From assembly GCA_013362725.1 (NCBI GenBank), contig JABFVP010000350.1:1-10421 (forward strand): a stretch of 10,421 bases of DNA, given 5' to 3'. Shown here in pieces: positions 1-7,032 of this stretch. The translations under genes were made by a program, and so were the position numbers. This DNA is from Cupriavidus sp. (GTDB lineage: Bacteria > Pseudomonadota > Gammaproteobacteria > Burkholderiales > Burkholderiaceae). The notes beneath the pieces are model-generated. The model worked only from the letters and a program-made list of their open reading frames with translations, was not told the origin of the DNA and did no database searches. Position 1 is the first letter of the stretch, and the number at the start of each line of letters is the position of its first letter.

Positions 1-749
1 TTCTTGTAGTTGCGCAGCACTTCCATGATGGGGGCGCGCGCTTCGGCATGCGATTCCTCCAGCTTCTCGAACATGCCGGATTCACGCACGTTGGCGCGGA
101 TATAGAGCCCGACCCCGACCAGCAGCGCCGACATCAGGAACGGCACGCGCCAGCCCCAGCTGAGGAAGGCTTGTTCCGATACTTGCCACGTCACCAGCGC
201 GAAGATGCCGTTGGCCAGCAGCAGGCCGATCGGCGCCGCCAGCTGTACCAGGCTGCCGAGGATGCCGCGCCGTTTCCCTTCGGGATCGAGCTCGTTGACC
301 ATGATCGCCGCCCCGCCCCACTCCCCGCCCAGCGCCAGGCCCTGCACCACGCGCAGCAGCACCAGCAGCAGCGGCGCCAGCGCGCCGGCCGCGGCATAGG
401 TCGGCAGCAGGCCGATGCCGAAGGTGGCCAGGCCCATCATCAGCAGCGTGATGATCAGGATCGACTTGCGGCCCATCTTGTCGCCGAAGTGGCCGAAGAT
501 CGCCGCCCCAAGCGGCCGCGCCACGAACGCGACGCCGTAGCTGGCGAAGGACAGCAGCGTCGCGGTCAGCGGATCGCTCTGCGGGAAGAACAGCTTGGGG
601 AAGACCAGCGCGGCGGCCGACCCGTAGATGAAATGGTCGTAGAACTCGAGCGTGGTGCCGGCCAGGCTGGCCCCGGCAACGCGCGCGACGGATTGCTTCT
701 GGGCCGACGCGCCGCTCTTGCCGGCTGTGTCGAGGCTGACTGCTTGCAT
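1..749 (-). CDS. MFS transporter, metabolite:H+ symporter (MHS) family, 5' part only
   Basis: This is an inner-membrane proton symporter for a small metabolite, probably an organic acid or betaine-like compound; the substrate cannot be read from the sequence. About 249 codons are visible before the frame leaves the left edge; family members are usually 420-450 residues, so this is the N-terminal 55-60%. Near residues 31-43 is the MHS hallmark GTTLEFYDHFIYG, comparable to G-T-x-x-E-W-Y-D-F in ShiA and ProP. GDKMGRK (89-95) is the MFS loop 2-3 motif. RVVQGLALGGEWGG follows in TM4, then MVNELDPEGKRRG. The segment around GWRVPFLMSALLVGVGLYIR is TM6, and the protein leaves the window in the central cytoplasmic loop. 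The start at 749 is fixed by a GGAGG (761-757) seven bases upstream and by the usual short cytoplasmic N-terminus. The gene stands alone after the purM terminator and has its own upstream region. Confidence 0.93.
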   Translation of the reverse strand, partial: MQAVSLDTAGKSGASAQKQSVARVAGASLAGTTLEFYDHFIYGSAAALVFPKLFFPQSDPLTATLLSFASYGVAFVARPLGAAIFGHFGDKMGRKSILIITLLMMGLATFGIGLLPTYAAAGALAPLLLVLLRVVQGLALGGEWGGAAIMVNELDPEGKRRGILGSLVQLAAPIGLLLANGIFALVTWQVSEQAFLSWGWRVPFLMSALLVGVGLYIRANVRESGMFEKLEESHAEARAPIMEVLRNYK

Positions 750-756
750 GGTGGAT

Positions 757-761
757 CCTCC
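757..761 (-). promoter_or_regulatory. Shine-Dalgarno site of the MFS gene
   Basis: The minus strand reads GGAGG here, seven bases before the ATG at 749-747. This is one of the strongest ribosome binding sites in the window, and it decides the start of the transporter. Confidence 0.8.
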
Positions 762-822
762 AATGGTCCCTGGCCTGTCAGTGCGCGCCTTTCGGTGTGG
801 CTGCGCGCTGGCTTGTCTCCGA

Positions 823-842
823 CGAGGCATGCATGTGCCTCG
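823..842. repeat. 7-bp perfect inverted repeat in the MFS leader
   Basis: CGAGGCA (823-829) and TGCCTCG (836-842) are exact reverse complements around the 6-nt centre TGCATG. The element lies 74-93 nt upstream of the transporter ATG. If the promoter lies in the AT-rich segment beyond it, the repeat falls inside the 5' leader RNA and could form a hairpin. No T-run follows on the minus strand, so it is not an intrinsic terminator. It could equally be a protein-binding dyad. Confidence 0.5.
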
Positions 843-907
843 CCTTTGCTCAGTACATTAGGCCATAAACCGCCATACAATCAAGAGAAATATTGTTTGT
901 CAGAGAT

Positions 908-942
908 GGTGCATATGCATGCTGGATTTTGGTGCAATGCAC
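908..942. promoter_or_regulatory. Tandem dyads, candidate operator upstream of the MFS gene
   Basis: TGCATATGCA (910-919) is a perfect 10-bp palindrome, and GTGCAATGCAC (932-942) is a perfect dyad about a single central A. Both are entered by the same hexamer GGTGCA (908-913 and 931-936), so the unit repeats at 23 bp, roughly two helical turns. The site would sit upstream of the possible -35 boxes of the transporter, a common position for an activator. No regulator family is identifiable from this alone. Confidence 0.4.
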
Positions 943-1008
943 GAATGCGGCGTAGCCCGCAAAATGGCGCTGCGCGAGTCGGGTAAACCCCTAACCGGCG
1001 CCAGAGAC

Positions 1009-1047
1009 AAAAAAAAGGCGCATGCCCGAAGGCATGCGCCGTTTTTT
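1009..1047 (-). terminator. Intrinsic terminator of purM with UUCG tetraloop
   Basis: Read on the minus strand, GGCGCATGCC, a TTCG loop and GGCATGCGCC form a perfect 10-bp stem (1040-1031 and 1026-1017). The loop is closed by C-G, giving the very stable C(UUCG)G tetraloop, and eight T residues follow (1016-1009). The stem begins 29 nt past the purM stop. On the plus strand the same stem is followed by TTTTTT (1042-1047), so it could also block antisense entry into purM, but the loop is then CGAA. The minus orientation, serving purM, is clearly the better one. Confidence 0.93.
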
Positions 1048-1069
1048 ATTGGGGAACGCTGACGCCGCG

Positions 1070-2122
<1,053 letters not shown>

Positions 2123-2220
2123 GGGAACCTGCTTGTCCTGGAGGAAATAAAGTGAGGAATTCGGCTCTCGGGCCACCGTCGCTTCCGTCGCTTGGCAGCG
2201 GAAGGCGGGCGCGAGTCCAG

Positions 2221-2236
2221 TAGAATCGCGATTTTA
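2221..2236. promoter_or_regulatory. Palindromic divergent -10 pair between purM and perM
   Basis: TAGAAT (2221-2226, plus) and TAAAAT (2236-2231, minus) each match five of six bases of the -10 consensus. They face each other across CGCG, forming a 16-bp palindrome with one mismatched pair and a perfect AATCGCGATT core (2224-2233). Start sites predicted from them would give leaders of about 80 nt for perM and about 100 nt for purM. The -35 elements are weak: on the plus strand TTGGCA (2192-2197) is 23 nt away, which is too far for a normal spacer. Confidence 0.5.
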
Positions 2237-2313
2237 ACGGATAGAGGCCTCCCGCTTCCAGTTTCCGGCGAGACCGCGCCGCAAACCGCGCTGCCGCCCT
2301 CCTGCAACCCTTG

Positions 2314-3384
2314 ATGAATGCCCCGCTGTTGAACCAAGAGGCCAAGCGCATCCTGCTGTGGATCGTCGTGGCCGTGGCGCTGTTCGCCGCCATCATCGCG
2401 CTGGCGCCGGTGCTGACCCCGTTCCTGTTCGCATTCATCTTCGCCTATATCCTGAACCCCGGTGTCGACTGGCTGCAGCGCCGCCGGGTGCCGCGCGCGA
2501 TCGGCGTGACGCTGATGATCCTGTTGCTGACGGTGGTCTGCGTGATGCTGGCGCTGCTGCTGATCGCGGTGCTCCAGCGCGAGATCCCGCAGGTGCGCGA
2601 GCAGCTGCCGATCCTGCTGAAGAAGCTCAATTCGGTGGTGTCGCCGCGGCTGGCCGAGTTCGGCGTGCGCGTGCGCTTCGACTTCCCCGGGCTGCGCAAC
2701 ATGATGTCGGACCGCTTCGCCGCCAGCCCGGAAGACCTGCTGGCGGTGCTGCTGAACTACGTCAAGATGTCGGGTTCGGCGCTGATCACGGTGGCGGGCA
2801 TCGTCTTCATCGTGCCCATCGTCATGTTCTACCTGATGATGGACTGGCACATGGTAATGCGCCGTATCGAGGGCGTGGTGCCGCGCCGCTGGGTGCCCAA
2901 GGTGCGCGAGCTGAGCAACGAGACCGACGCGCTGCTGTCGCAATACCTGCGCGGCCAGATCCTGGTGATGGTGATCCTGGCGGCGATCTATTCGATCGGG
3001 CTGACCATCGCCGGCTTCGATATCGGCGTGCCGGTCGGGGTCTTCACCGGGCTGGCGGTGTTTATCCCGTATATTGGCTTCGGCGTCGGCCTGGTGATGG
3101 CGATCCTGGCCGCGCTGCTGCAGTTCGGCAACTGGTACGGGCTGGCCGCGGTGGCGGTGGTCTACGGCTTCGGCCAGTTCATCGAGAGCTTCTACCTGAC
3201 CCCGAGGCTGGTGGGCGAGCGCATTGGCCTGCACCCGCTGGTGGTGATCTTCGCGCTGCTCGCCTTCGGCCAGCTGTTCGGCTTCTTCGGCGTGCTGCTG
3301 GCGCTGCCGACCTGCGCCGTGCTGCTGGTGGGGGCGCGGCAGCTGCGGCGGGTTTACCTGGCCAGCGATCTCTATCGAAAATAA
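2314..3384 (+). CDS. perM: AI-2E family transporter, PerM-like membrane protein
   Basis: This is a polytopic inner-membrane protein of the AI-2E/PerM family (UPF0118). Members include TqsA (autoinducer-2 export) and Na+/H+ or Na+/Li+ antiporters; the substrate of the PerM branch is not settled. The 356 residues show the family layout: two N-terminal membrane segments (about 12-47, tightly paired, and 62-86), a soluble stretch to about 150, a hydrophobic segment at 155-175, YLRGQ (211-215), then hydrophobic segments to residue 340. IPYIGFGVG (251-259) and ESFYLTPRLVGERIGLHP (291-308) are family signatures. The ATG at 2314 directly follows a TTG that also opens the frame. Shine-Dalgarno complementarity is poor for either start. 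perM diverges from purM and precedes hda by 63 nt; E. coli keeps purM, hda and perM in one neighbourhood, which supports the name. Confidence 0.88.
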   Translation: MNAPLLNQEAKRILLWIVVAVALFAAIIALAPVLTPFLFAFIFAYILNPGVDWLQRRRVPRAIGVTLMILLLTVVCVMLALLLIAVLQREIPQVREQLPILLKKLNSVVSPRLAEFGVRVRFDFPGLRNMMSDRFAASPEDLLAVLLNYVKMSGSALITVAGIVFIVPIVMFYLMMDWHMVMRRIEGVVPRRWVPKVRELSNETDALLSQYLRGQILVMVILAAIYSIGLTIAGFDIGVPVGVFTGLAVFIPYIGFGVGLVMAILAALLQFGNWYGLAAVAVVYGFGQFIESFYLTPRLVGERIGLHPLVVIFALLAFGQLFGFFGVLLALPTCAVLLVGARQLRRVYLASDLYRK

Positions 3385-3447
3385 CGGCTGCCGCCCGCCA
3401 CCCGCTGCCGCCCGCTCCACGAATCTAGCCGAAGTTAGCCATACGTC

Positions 3448-4155
3448 ATGTCCCCGCGTCCCAAGCAACTGTCGCTCGAGCTGGGCAGCCCGCCGCCTTC
3501 GACCTTCGAGAATTTCGTGGTGGCGTCCAACCGCGAGGCGGTACAACGCCTGCGCGAGCTGCCGCCCGCGCTGGCGCAGGAGCGCGCCAGCGACCGCCTG
3601 ATCTACCTGTGGGGCGAGGTCGGCTGCGGCCGCACCCATCTGCTGCATGCGGTGTGCGAGGCCGGGCCGCAGCACGGCATCCGCTGCCGCTACCTGAGCC
3701 CGCACCACCCGCTCTCCGATTTCCTGTTCGACCCCTGGTGCCAGCTCTACACCGTCGATGACGTCGAGCTGCTCGACGAAGCGCGCCAGATCGCGGTGTT
3801 CTCGCTCTACAACGAGGTGCGCGCGCACGGGCGCACCGCGCTGGTGGTGGCGGGCGGCCTGGCGCCGCGCGCGATGCCGGTGCGCGAAGACCTGCGCACG
3901 CGCCTGGGCTGGGGCCTGGTGTACCAGGTCGCGCCGTTGTCCGACGACGACAAGAAGGCCGCCGTGCTGCATGCGGCACGCGAGCGCGGCCTGCAGCTGT
4001 CGCCCGAGATCACGCACTGGCTGGTGACGCGGCATTACCGCGACATGCCCAGCCTGATGGCGCTGCTGGACGCGCTCGACACCTATTCGCTCGAGCGCAA
4101 GCGGCCGGTCACGCTGCCGCTGCTGCGCGAGATGTTCGCCGAATTCCGGGATTAG
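3448..4155 (+). CDS. hda: DnaA regulatory inactivator Hda
   Basis: Hda binds the DNA-loaded beta clamp and stimulates hydrolysis of DnaA-bound ATP, preventing over-initiation of replication (RIDA). The 235-residue product has the N-terminal clamp-binding motif QLSLEL (7-12), which also fixes the start. A single AAA+ domain follows: Walker A GEVGCGRT (56-63), Walker B-like VDDVE (103-107), a sensor-1 strand near ALVVAGG (131-137), and the arginine-finger segment RTRLGWG with R152 as the likely finger. The Walker A lysine is arginine, as also in E. coli Hda (GAGRS), so this is a family trait and not a defect. PLSDDDK (163-169) matches the Hda/DnaA box after the finger. The gene ends 63 nt before the HAD gene. 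No strong Shine-Dalgarno site is visible. Confidence 0.94.
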   Translation: MSPRPKQLSLELGSPPPSTFENFVVASNREAVQRLRELPPALAQERASDRLIYLWGEVGCGRTHLLHAVCEAGPQHGIRCRYLSPHHPLSDFLFDPWCQLYTVDDVELLDEARQIAVFSLYNEVRAHGRTALVVAGGLAPRAMPVREDLRTRLGWGLVYQVAPLSDDDKKAAVLHAARERGLQLSPEITHWLVTRHYRDMPSLMALLDALDTYSLERKRPVTLPLLREMFAEFRD

Positions 4156-4204
4156 GCGACCGCCCCGGCACCGCATGCTCCCCTACCCCCATCCTGCCTT
4201 CAGG

Positions 4205-4210
4205 TAAAAT
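4205..4210 (+). promoter_or_regulatory. Candidate -10 box of the HAD-pcnB-folK run
   Basis: TAAAAT (five of six to consensus) ends only eight bases before the ATG at 4219. A start site at the usual distance would fall at about 4216-4218, giving a leaderless or almost leaderless mRNA. The absence of any Shine-Dalgarno sequence before this ATG fits that reading. No good -35 hexamer lies 16-18 nt upstream, so the call is tentative. The same nonamer TAAAATCGC occurs in the purM promoter. Confidence 0.4.
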
Positions 4211-4218
4211 CGCCGCCC

Positions 4219-4893
4219 ATGAATCTGGCACTCTTTGACCTCGACCACACCCTGATCCCGACCGACAGCGACCATGAATGGGGCCGCTTCCTGGTCCGCC
4301 TGGGCGTCGTCGACGAGGTAATCTACCGGCAGAAGAACGACGAGTTCTACGGCCACTACAAGGCCGGCACGCTCGATATCCAGGCCTTCCTGCGCTTCGC
4401 GCTGGCGCCGCTGGCGGCCAACCCGCGCGACCGGCTCGATGCCATGCGCTTGCGCTTCATGCACGAGGTGATCGACCCGGTGATCACGCCGCAGGCACGC
4501 GCGCTGGTCTACAAGCACCTCGAGGCCGGCGACCTGTGCGCCGTGGTCACCGCCACCAACAGCTTCGTGACCGCGCCCATCGCAGCGGCCTTCGGCATCA
4601 AGCACCTGATCGCGACCGAGCCGGCCACGGTCGACGGCAAGCCCGAGAGCCAGTTCACCGGCGAGGTCTTCGGCGTGCCCAGCTTCCGCGAAGGCAAGAT
4701 CACCCGCGTCGAGGCCTGGCTCAAGGCCCAGGGCGCGGGCTGGGACAACTTCGAGACCACCACCTTCTACAGCGACTCGGCCAACGACCTGCCCCTGCTG
4801 GAAAAGGTCTCCGAGCCGATCGCCACCAACCCGGACGATCGCCTGCGCCACCACGCCGCCGCGGCCGGCTGGCGCATCATGGATCTGTTCTGA
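4219..4893 (+). CDS. HAD-superfamily IB phosphatase (SerB-like), substrate unknown
   Basis: This is a cytosolic Mg-dependent phosphomonoesterase of HAD subfamily IB, the group that includes phosphoserine phosphatase and some histidinol-phosphatases. All four HAD motifs are present in the 224 residues: DLDHT (D7 nucleophile, D9 acid/base), the motif II strand AVVTATNS with T113 the likely Thr, K160 in REGKITRVEAWL, and DSANDLPLL with D186 and D190. Residues 15-90 form the helical cap, carrying the W21/F24 and FYGHYKAGTLD features seen in TIGR01490-type proteins. The length is normal for the family. The gene lies between hda and pcnB, one base before the pcnB GTG, so the two are probably translationally coupled. 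The physiological substrate cannot be deduced; an amino-acid-biosynthetic phosphate ester is one possibility. Confidence 0.88.
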   Translation: MNLALFDLDHTLIPTDSDHEWGRFLVRLGVVDEVIYRQKNDEFYGHYKAGTLDIQAFLRFALAPLAANPRDRLDAMRLRFMHEVIDPVITPQARALVYKHLEAGDLCAVVTATNSFVTAPIAAAFGIKHLIATEPATVDGKPESQFTGEVFGVPSFREGKITRVEAWLKAQGAGWDNFETTTFYSDSANDLPLLEKVSEPIATNPDDRLRHHAAAAGWRIMDLF

Positions 4894-4894
4894 C

Positions 4895-6436
4895 GTGATC
4901 AAGAAGCTCATTACCCGGCTGCTGGGCAAGCCCGGCCCCAAGCAGCGCCGTACCGGCCGCGCCCACATGCCACGCATCGTCAACGTCGACGAGCACCAGA
5001 TCGACCCCACGCTGCTGTCGCGCAATGCCGTCAAGGTCACCTCGACGCTGCAGCAGGCCGGCTACCAGGCCTATATCGTCGGCGGCGCCGTGCGCGACCT
5101 GCTGCTCGGCATCAAGCCCAAGGACTTCGACGTCGCCACCAATGCCACGCCCGAGCAGGTGCAGTCGCTGTTCCGGCGCTCGCGCATCATCGGCCGGCGC
5201 TTCCAGATCGTGCACGTGACCTTCTACGGCGGGCGCGAGCAGGAGATCATCGAGGTCTCGACCTTCCGCGCGCTGGTCGACGCCATCGCCAGCGAGACCC
5301 TGCCCGAAGGCCGGCGCCTGAAGCGCGCCGAGCTCGACAGCAAGACCCATGCGATCGACGCCTCGGGCCGCGTGCTGCGCGACAACGTATGGGGCTCGCA
5401 GGCCGAAGACGCGGAACGCCGCGACTTCACCATCAACGCGATGTACTACGACCCGGCCGCGCAGACCGTGCATGACTACCATCACGGCATGGAAGACATC
5501 CGCGCGCGCCTGCTGCGCATGATCGGCGACCCGGCCACGCGCTACCGCGAAGACCCGGTGCGGATGCTGCGCGTGGTGCGCTTCGCCGCCAAGACCGGCT
5601 TCGATATCGACGAGGCCACGCGCCACCCGATCGCCGGACTGGCCGAACTGATCCACAACGTGCCCAGCGCGCGCCTGTTCGACGAGATGCTCAAGCTGCT
5701 GATGTCCGGCCACGCCTGGGCCTCGCTGCAGGAGCTGCGCAAGGCGGGCCTGCACAAGGGCCTGCTGCCGCTGCTGGACGTGGCGCTGGAGCAGCCGATG
5801 GGCCAGCGCTTCGTGCAGCTGGCGCTGGACAACACCGACCGCCGCGTGCAGGCCGGCAAGCCGGTGTCGCCGGGCTTCCTGTTCGCCGCGCTGCTGTGGC
5901 ACCACGTGCTGCAGCGCTGGAACCAGCTGCGCGACGAGGGTGAGCACGCCATCGCCGCGCTCAACGCGGCCATGGACACGGTGCTGGAAAAGCAGACCGG
6001 CCAGCTCGCGATCCAGCGCCGCTTCGTCACCGACATGCGCGATATCTGGGGCATGCAGCCGCGCTTCGAGAAGCGCGTGGGCCGCATGCCGTTCCGGCTG
6101 CTGGAGTCGCCGCGCTTCCGCGCCGGCTACGATTTCCTGGTGCTGCGCTGCCAGTCCGGCGAGCTGCCCGACGAGCTGGCCGCCTGGTGGAACGATTTCC
6201 AGAACGCCGAGCCGCATGAACGCGAAGACCTGATCGACGCCGTGCGCGGCCCGCGCGGCCACGGTGGCGGCCAGGGCGGCGGCCAAGGTAGCGCCCAGGG
6301 CGCGGAAGGCGAAGGCCCGGCGCGCAAGAAGCGCCGCCGGCGCGGTCCGCGGAAATCGGATAAAGTTTCTTCCCGGAGCGACTCGGACGCGGGCGAGGCA
6401 GCACATGCCGGCCCCGGCCAGCCGGAGGAAACGTAA
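4895..6436 (+). CDS. pcnB: Poly(A) polymerase I
   Basis: PcnB adds 3' poly(A) tails that promote RNA decay and affects antisense-RNA-controlled plasmid copy number. The 513 residues begin with a basic segment (IKKLITRLLGK). The class II nucleotidyltransferase head follows: GGAVRDLLLG (63-72), KDFDVATNATPEQV with catalytic D77 and D79, RIIGRRFQIVHV (97-108), and RRDFTINAM with D177. The RNA-binding neck is LRMIGDPATRYREDP (207-221) and MLRVVRFAAK. The PSARLFDEM and LLWHH blocks complete the body. From about residue 451 a Gly/Gln-rich stretch (HGGGQGGGQG) leads to a very basic patch (ARKKRRRRGPRK, 476-487) and an acidic end; basic tails are known in PcnB. The GTG at 4895 is preferred because E. 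coli PcnB also has an N-terminal basic segment before the head. The next ATG (M25) would remove it. The head resembles CCA-adding enzymes, but the tail and block pattern favour poly(A) polymerase. Confidence 0.93.
   Translation: MIKKLITRLLGKPGPKQRRTGRAHMPRIVNVDEHQIDPTLLSRNAVKVTSTLQQAGYQAYIVGGAVRDLLLGIKPKDFDVATNATPEQVQSLFRRSRIIGRRFQIVHVTFYGGREQEIIEVSTFRALVDAIASETLPEGRRLKRAELDSKTHAIDASGRVLRDNVWGSQAEDAERRDFTINAMYYDPAAQTVHDYHHGMEDIRARLLRMIGDPATRYREDPVRMLRVVRFAAKTGFDIDEATRHPIAGLAELIHNVPSARLFDEMLKLLMSGHAWASLQELRKAGLHKGLLPLLDVALEQPMGQRFVQLALDNTDRRVQAGKPVSPGFLFAALLWHHVLQRWNQLRDEGEHAIAALNAAMDTVLEKQTGQLAIQRRFVTDMRDIWGMQPRFEKRVGRMPFRLLESPRFRAGYDFLVLRCQSGELPDELAAWWNDFQNAEPHEREDLIDAVRGPRGHGGGQGGGQGSAQGAEGEGPARKKRRRRGPRKSDKVSSRSDSDAGEAAHAGPGQPEET
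6424..6428 (+). promoter_or_regulatory. Shine-Dalgarno site of folK inside the pcnB end
   Basis: GGAGG lies eight bases before the folK ATG (6437), within the last codons of pcnB. The junction reads TAAATG, with the pcnB stop and folK start abutting, so folK translation is probably coupled to pcnB. Confidence 0.75.
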
Positions 6437-6976
6437 ATGACTCTCGCCTTCATCGGCATCGGCGCAAATCTTGGCGATGCGCGCCAGGCCATCAAGGACG
6501 CCATCGTGTGCCTGGCCCAGCAGGTCGGCATCACGGTGCTGGCGCGTTCCTCGCTCTATCGCACCGCGCCGGTCGATGCCGGCGGAGACGACTACTACAA
6601 CGCGGTGGTCAAGGTGCAGACCTCGTTCACCGCGTCGCAGCTGCTGCGCATCTGCCACCACATCGAAGACCAGTTCGGCCGCGAGCGCCCGTTCCGCAAC
6701 GCGCCGCGCACGCTCGACCTGGACCTGCTGCTGTTCGGTGACGAACAGCATGACCACGAGCACCTGACCGTGCCGCACCCGCGCCTGACCGAGCGCGCCT
6801 TCACGCTGGTGCCGCTGCTGGAGCTGGACGCCGCGCTGGCGATCCCGGGTCGCGGCCGCGCCGCCGACTACCTGGCCGGCGTGGGCGCGCAGCGCATCGA
6901 GAAGGTCTCCACCTGCAAATGCCTGCGCATGCAGGCCGCGGCTGGCGAGGCTGGCCATGGCGGCACGCCCGGCTGA
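6437..6976 (+). CDS. folK: 2-amino-4-hydroxy-6-hydroxymethyldihydropteridine pyrophosphokinase
   Basis: FolK transfers pyrophosphate from ATP to 6-hydroxymethyl-7,8-dihydropterin, the step before dihydropteroate synthase in folate synthesis; it is a cytosolic monomer. The N-terminal IGIGANLGD (6-14), SSLYRTAPVD (38-47) and YYNAVV (53-58) match the family. The signature RNAPRTLDLDLL (87-98) carries the Mg-binding D94 and D96. VPHPRLTERAFTLVPLLEL (112-130) is the usual C-terminal block. At 179 residues it is longer than the common 155-165; the extra end (about 155-179) includes CKC and a Gly/Ala-rich stretch with no family match. The start abuts the pcnB stop and has a good GGAGG. The pcnB-folK pair is conserved in beta- and gammaproteobacteria. 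Confidence 0.96.
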   Translation: MTLAFIGIGANLGDARQAIKDAIVCLAQQVGITVLARSSLYRTAPVDAGGDDYYNAVVKVQTSFTASQLLRICHHIEDQFGRERPFRNAPRTLDLDLLLFGDEQHDHEHLTVPHPRLTERAFTLVPLLELDAALAIPGRGRAADYLAGVGAQRIEKVSTCKCLRMQAAAGEAGHGGTPG

Positions 6977-7032
6977 ACCCGCGCGGCGGCGCCCGCGGCG
7001 CTGCCATCCCCCTCACTGACGCCCGGAGCGCC

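Larger units (their letters stand above)
750..1008 (-). promoter_or_regulatory. Upstream region of the MFS gene (no gene seen)
   Basis: No convincing coding sequence lies between the transporter start and the purM terminator. The part from about 851 to 930 is clearly richer in A+T than the rest of the window, as expected for a promoter. On the minus strand there is a CTGACA (903-898) and a TTGATT (884-879), each resembling a -35 hexamer. The matching -10 candidates, such as TAATGT 18 nt downstream of TTGATT, are weak. ACAAT (877-881) and ATTGT (892-896) form an inverted repeat across a 10-nt centre. The exact promoter cannot be fixed by eye. Confidence 0.45.

Noticed and set aside
48..986. 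312-codon plus-strand frame over the transporter and its upstream region
   Set aside because: It is antisense to a certain MFS gene, and its Gln/Arg-rich translation matches no family.
3631..3654. Defective Walker A in Hda (Arg in place of Lys)
   Set aside because: E. coli Hda also has Arg here; it is normal for the family.
4877..6958. 693-codon open frame on the minus strand opposite pcnB and folK
   Set aside because: Same kind of composition artefact; no motif, and the sense-strand genes are certain.
6919..7032. Longer deoxynucleoside kinase starting at 6919
   Set aside because: It would overlap folK, add 38 low-complexity residues before the P-loop, and ignore the GGAG before the ATG at 7033.
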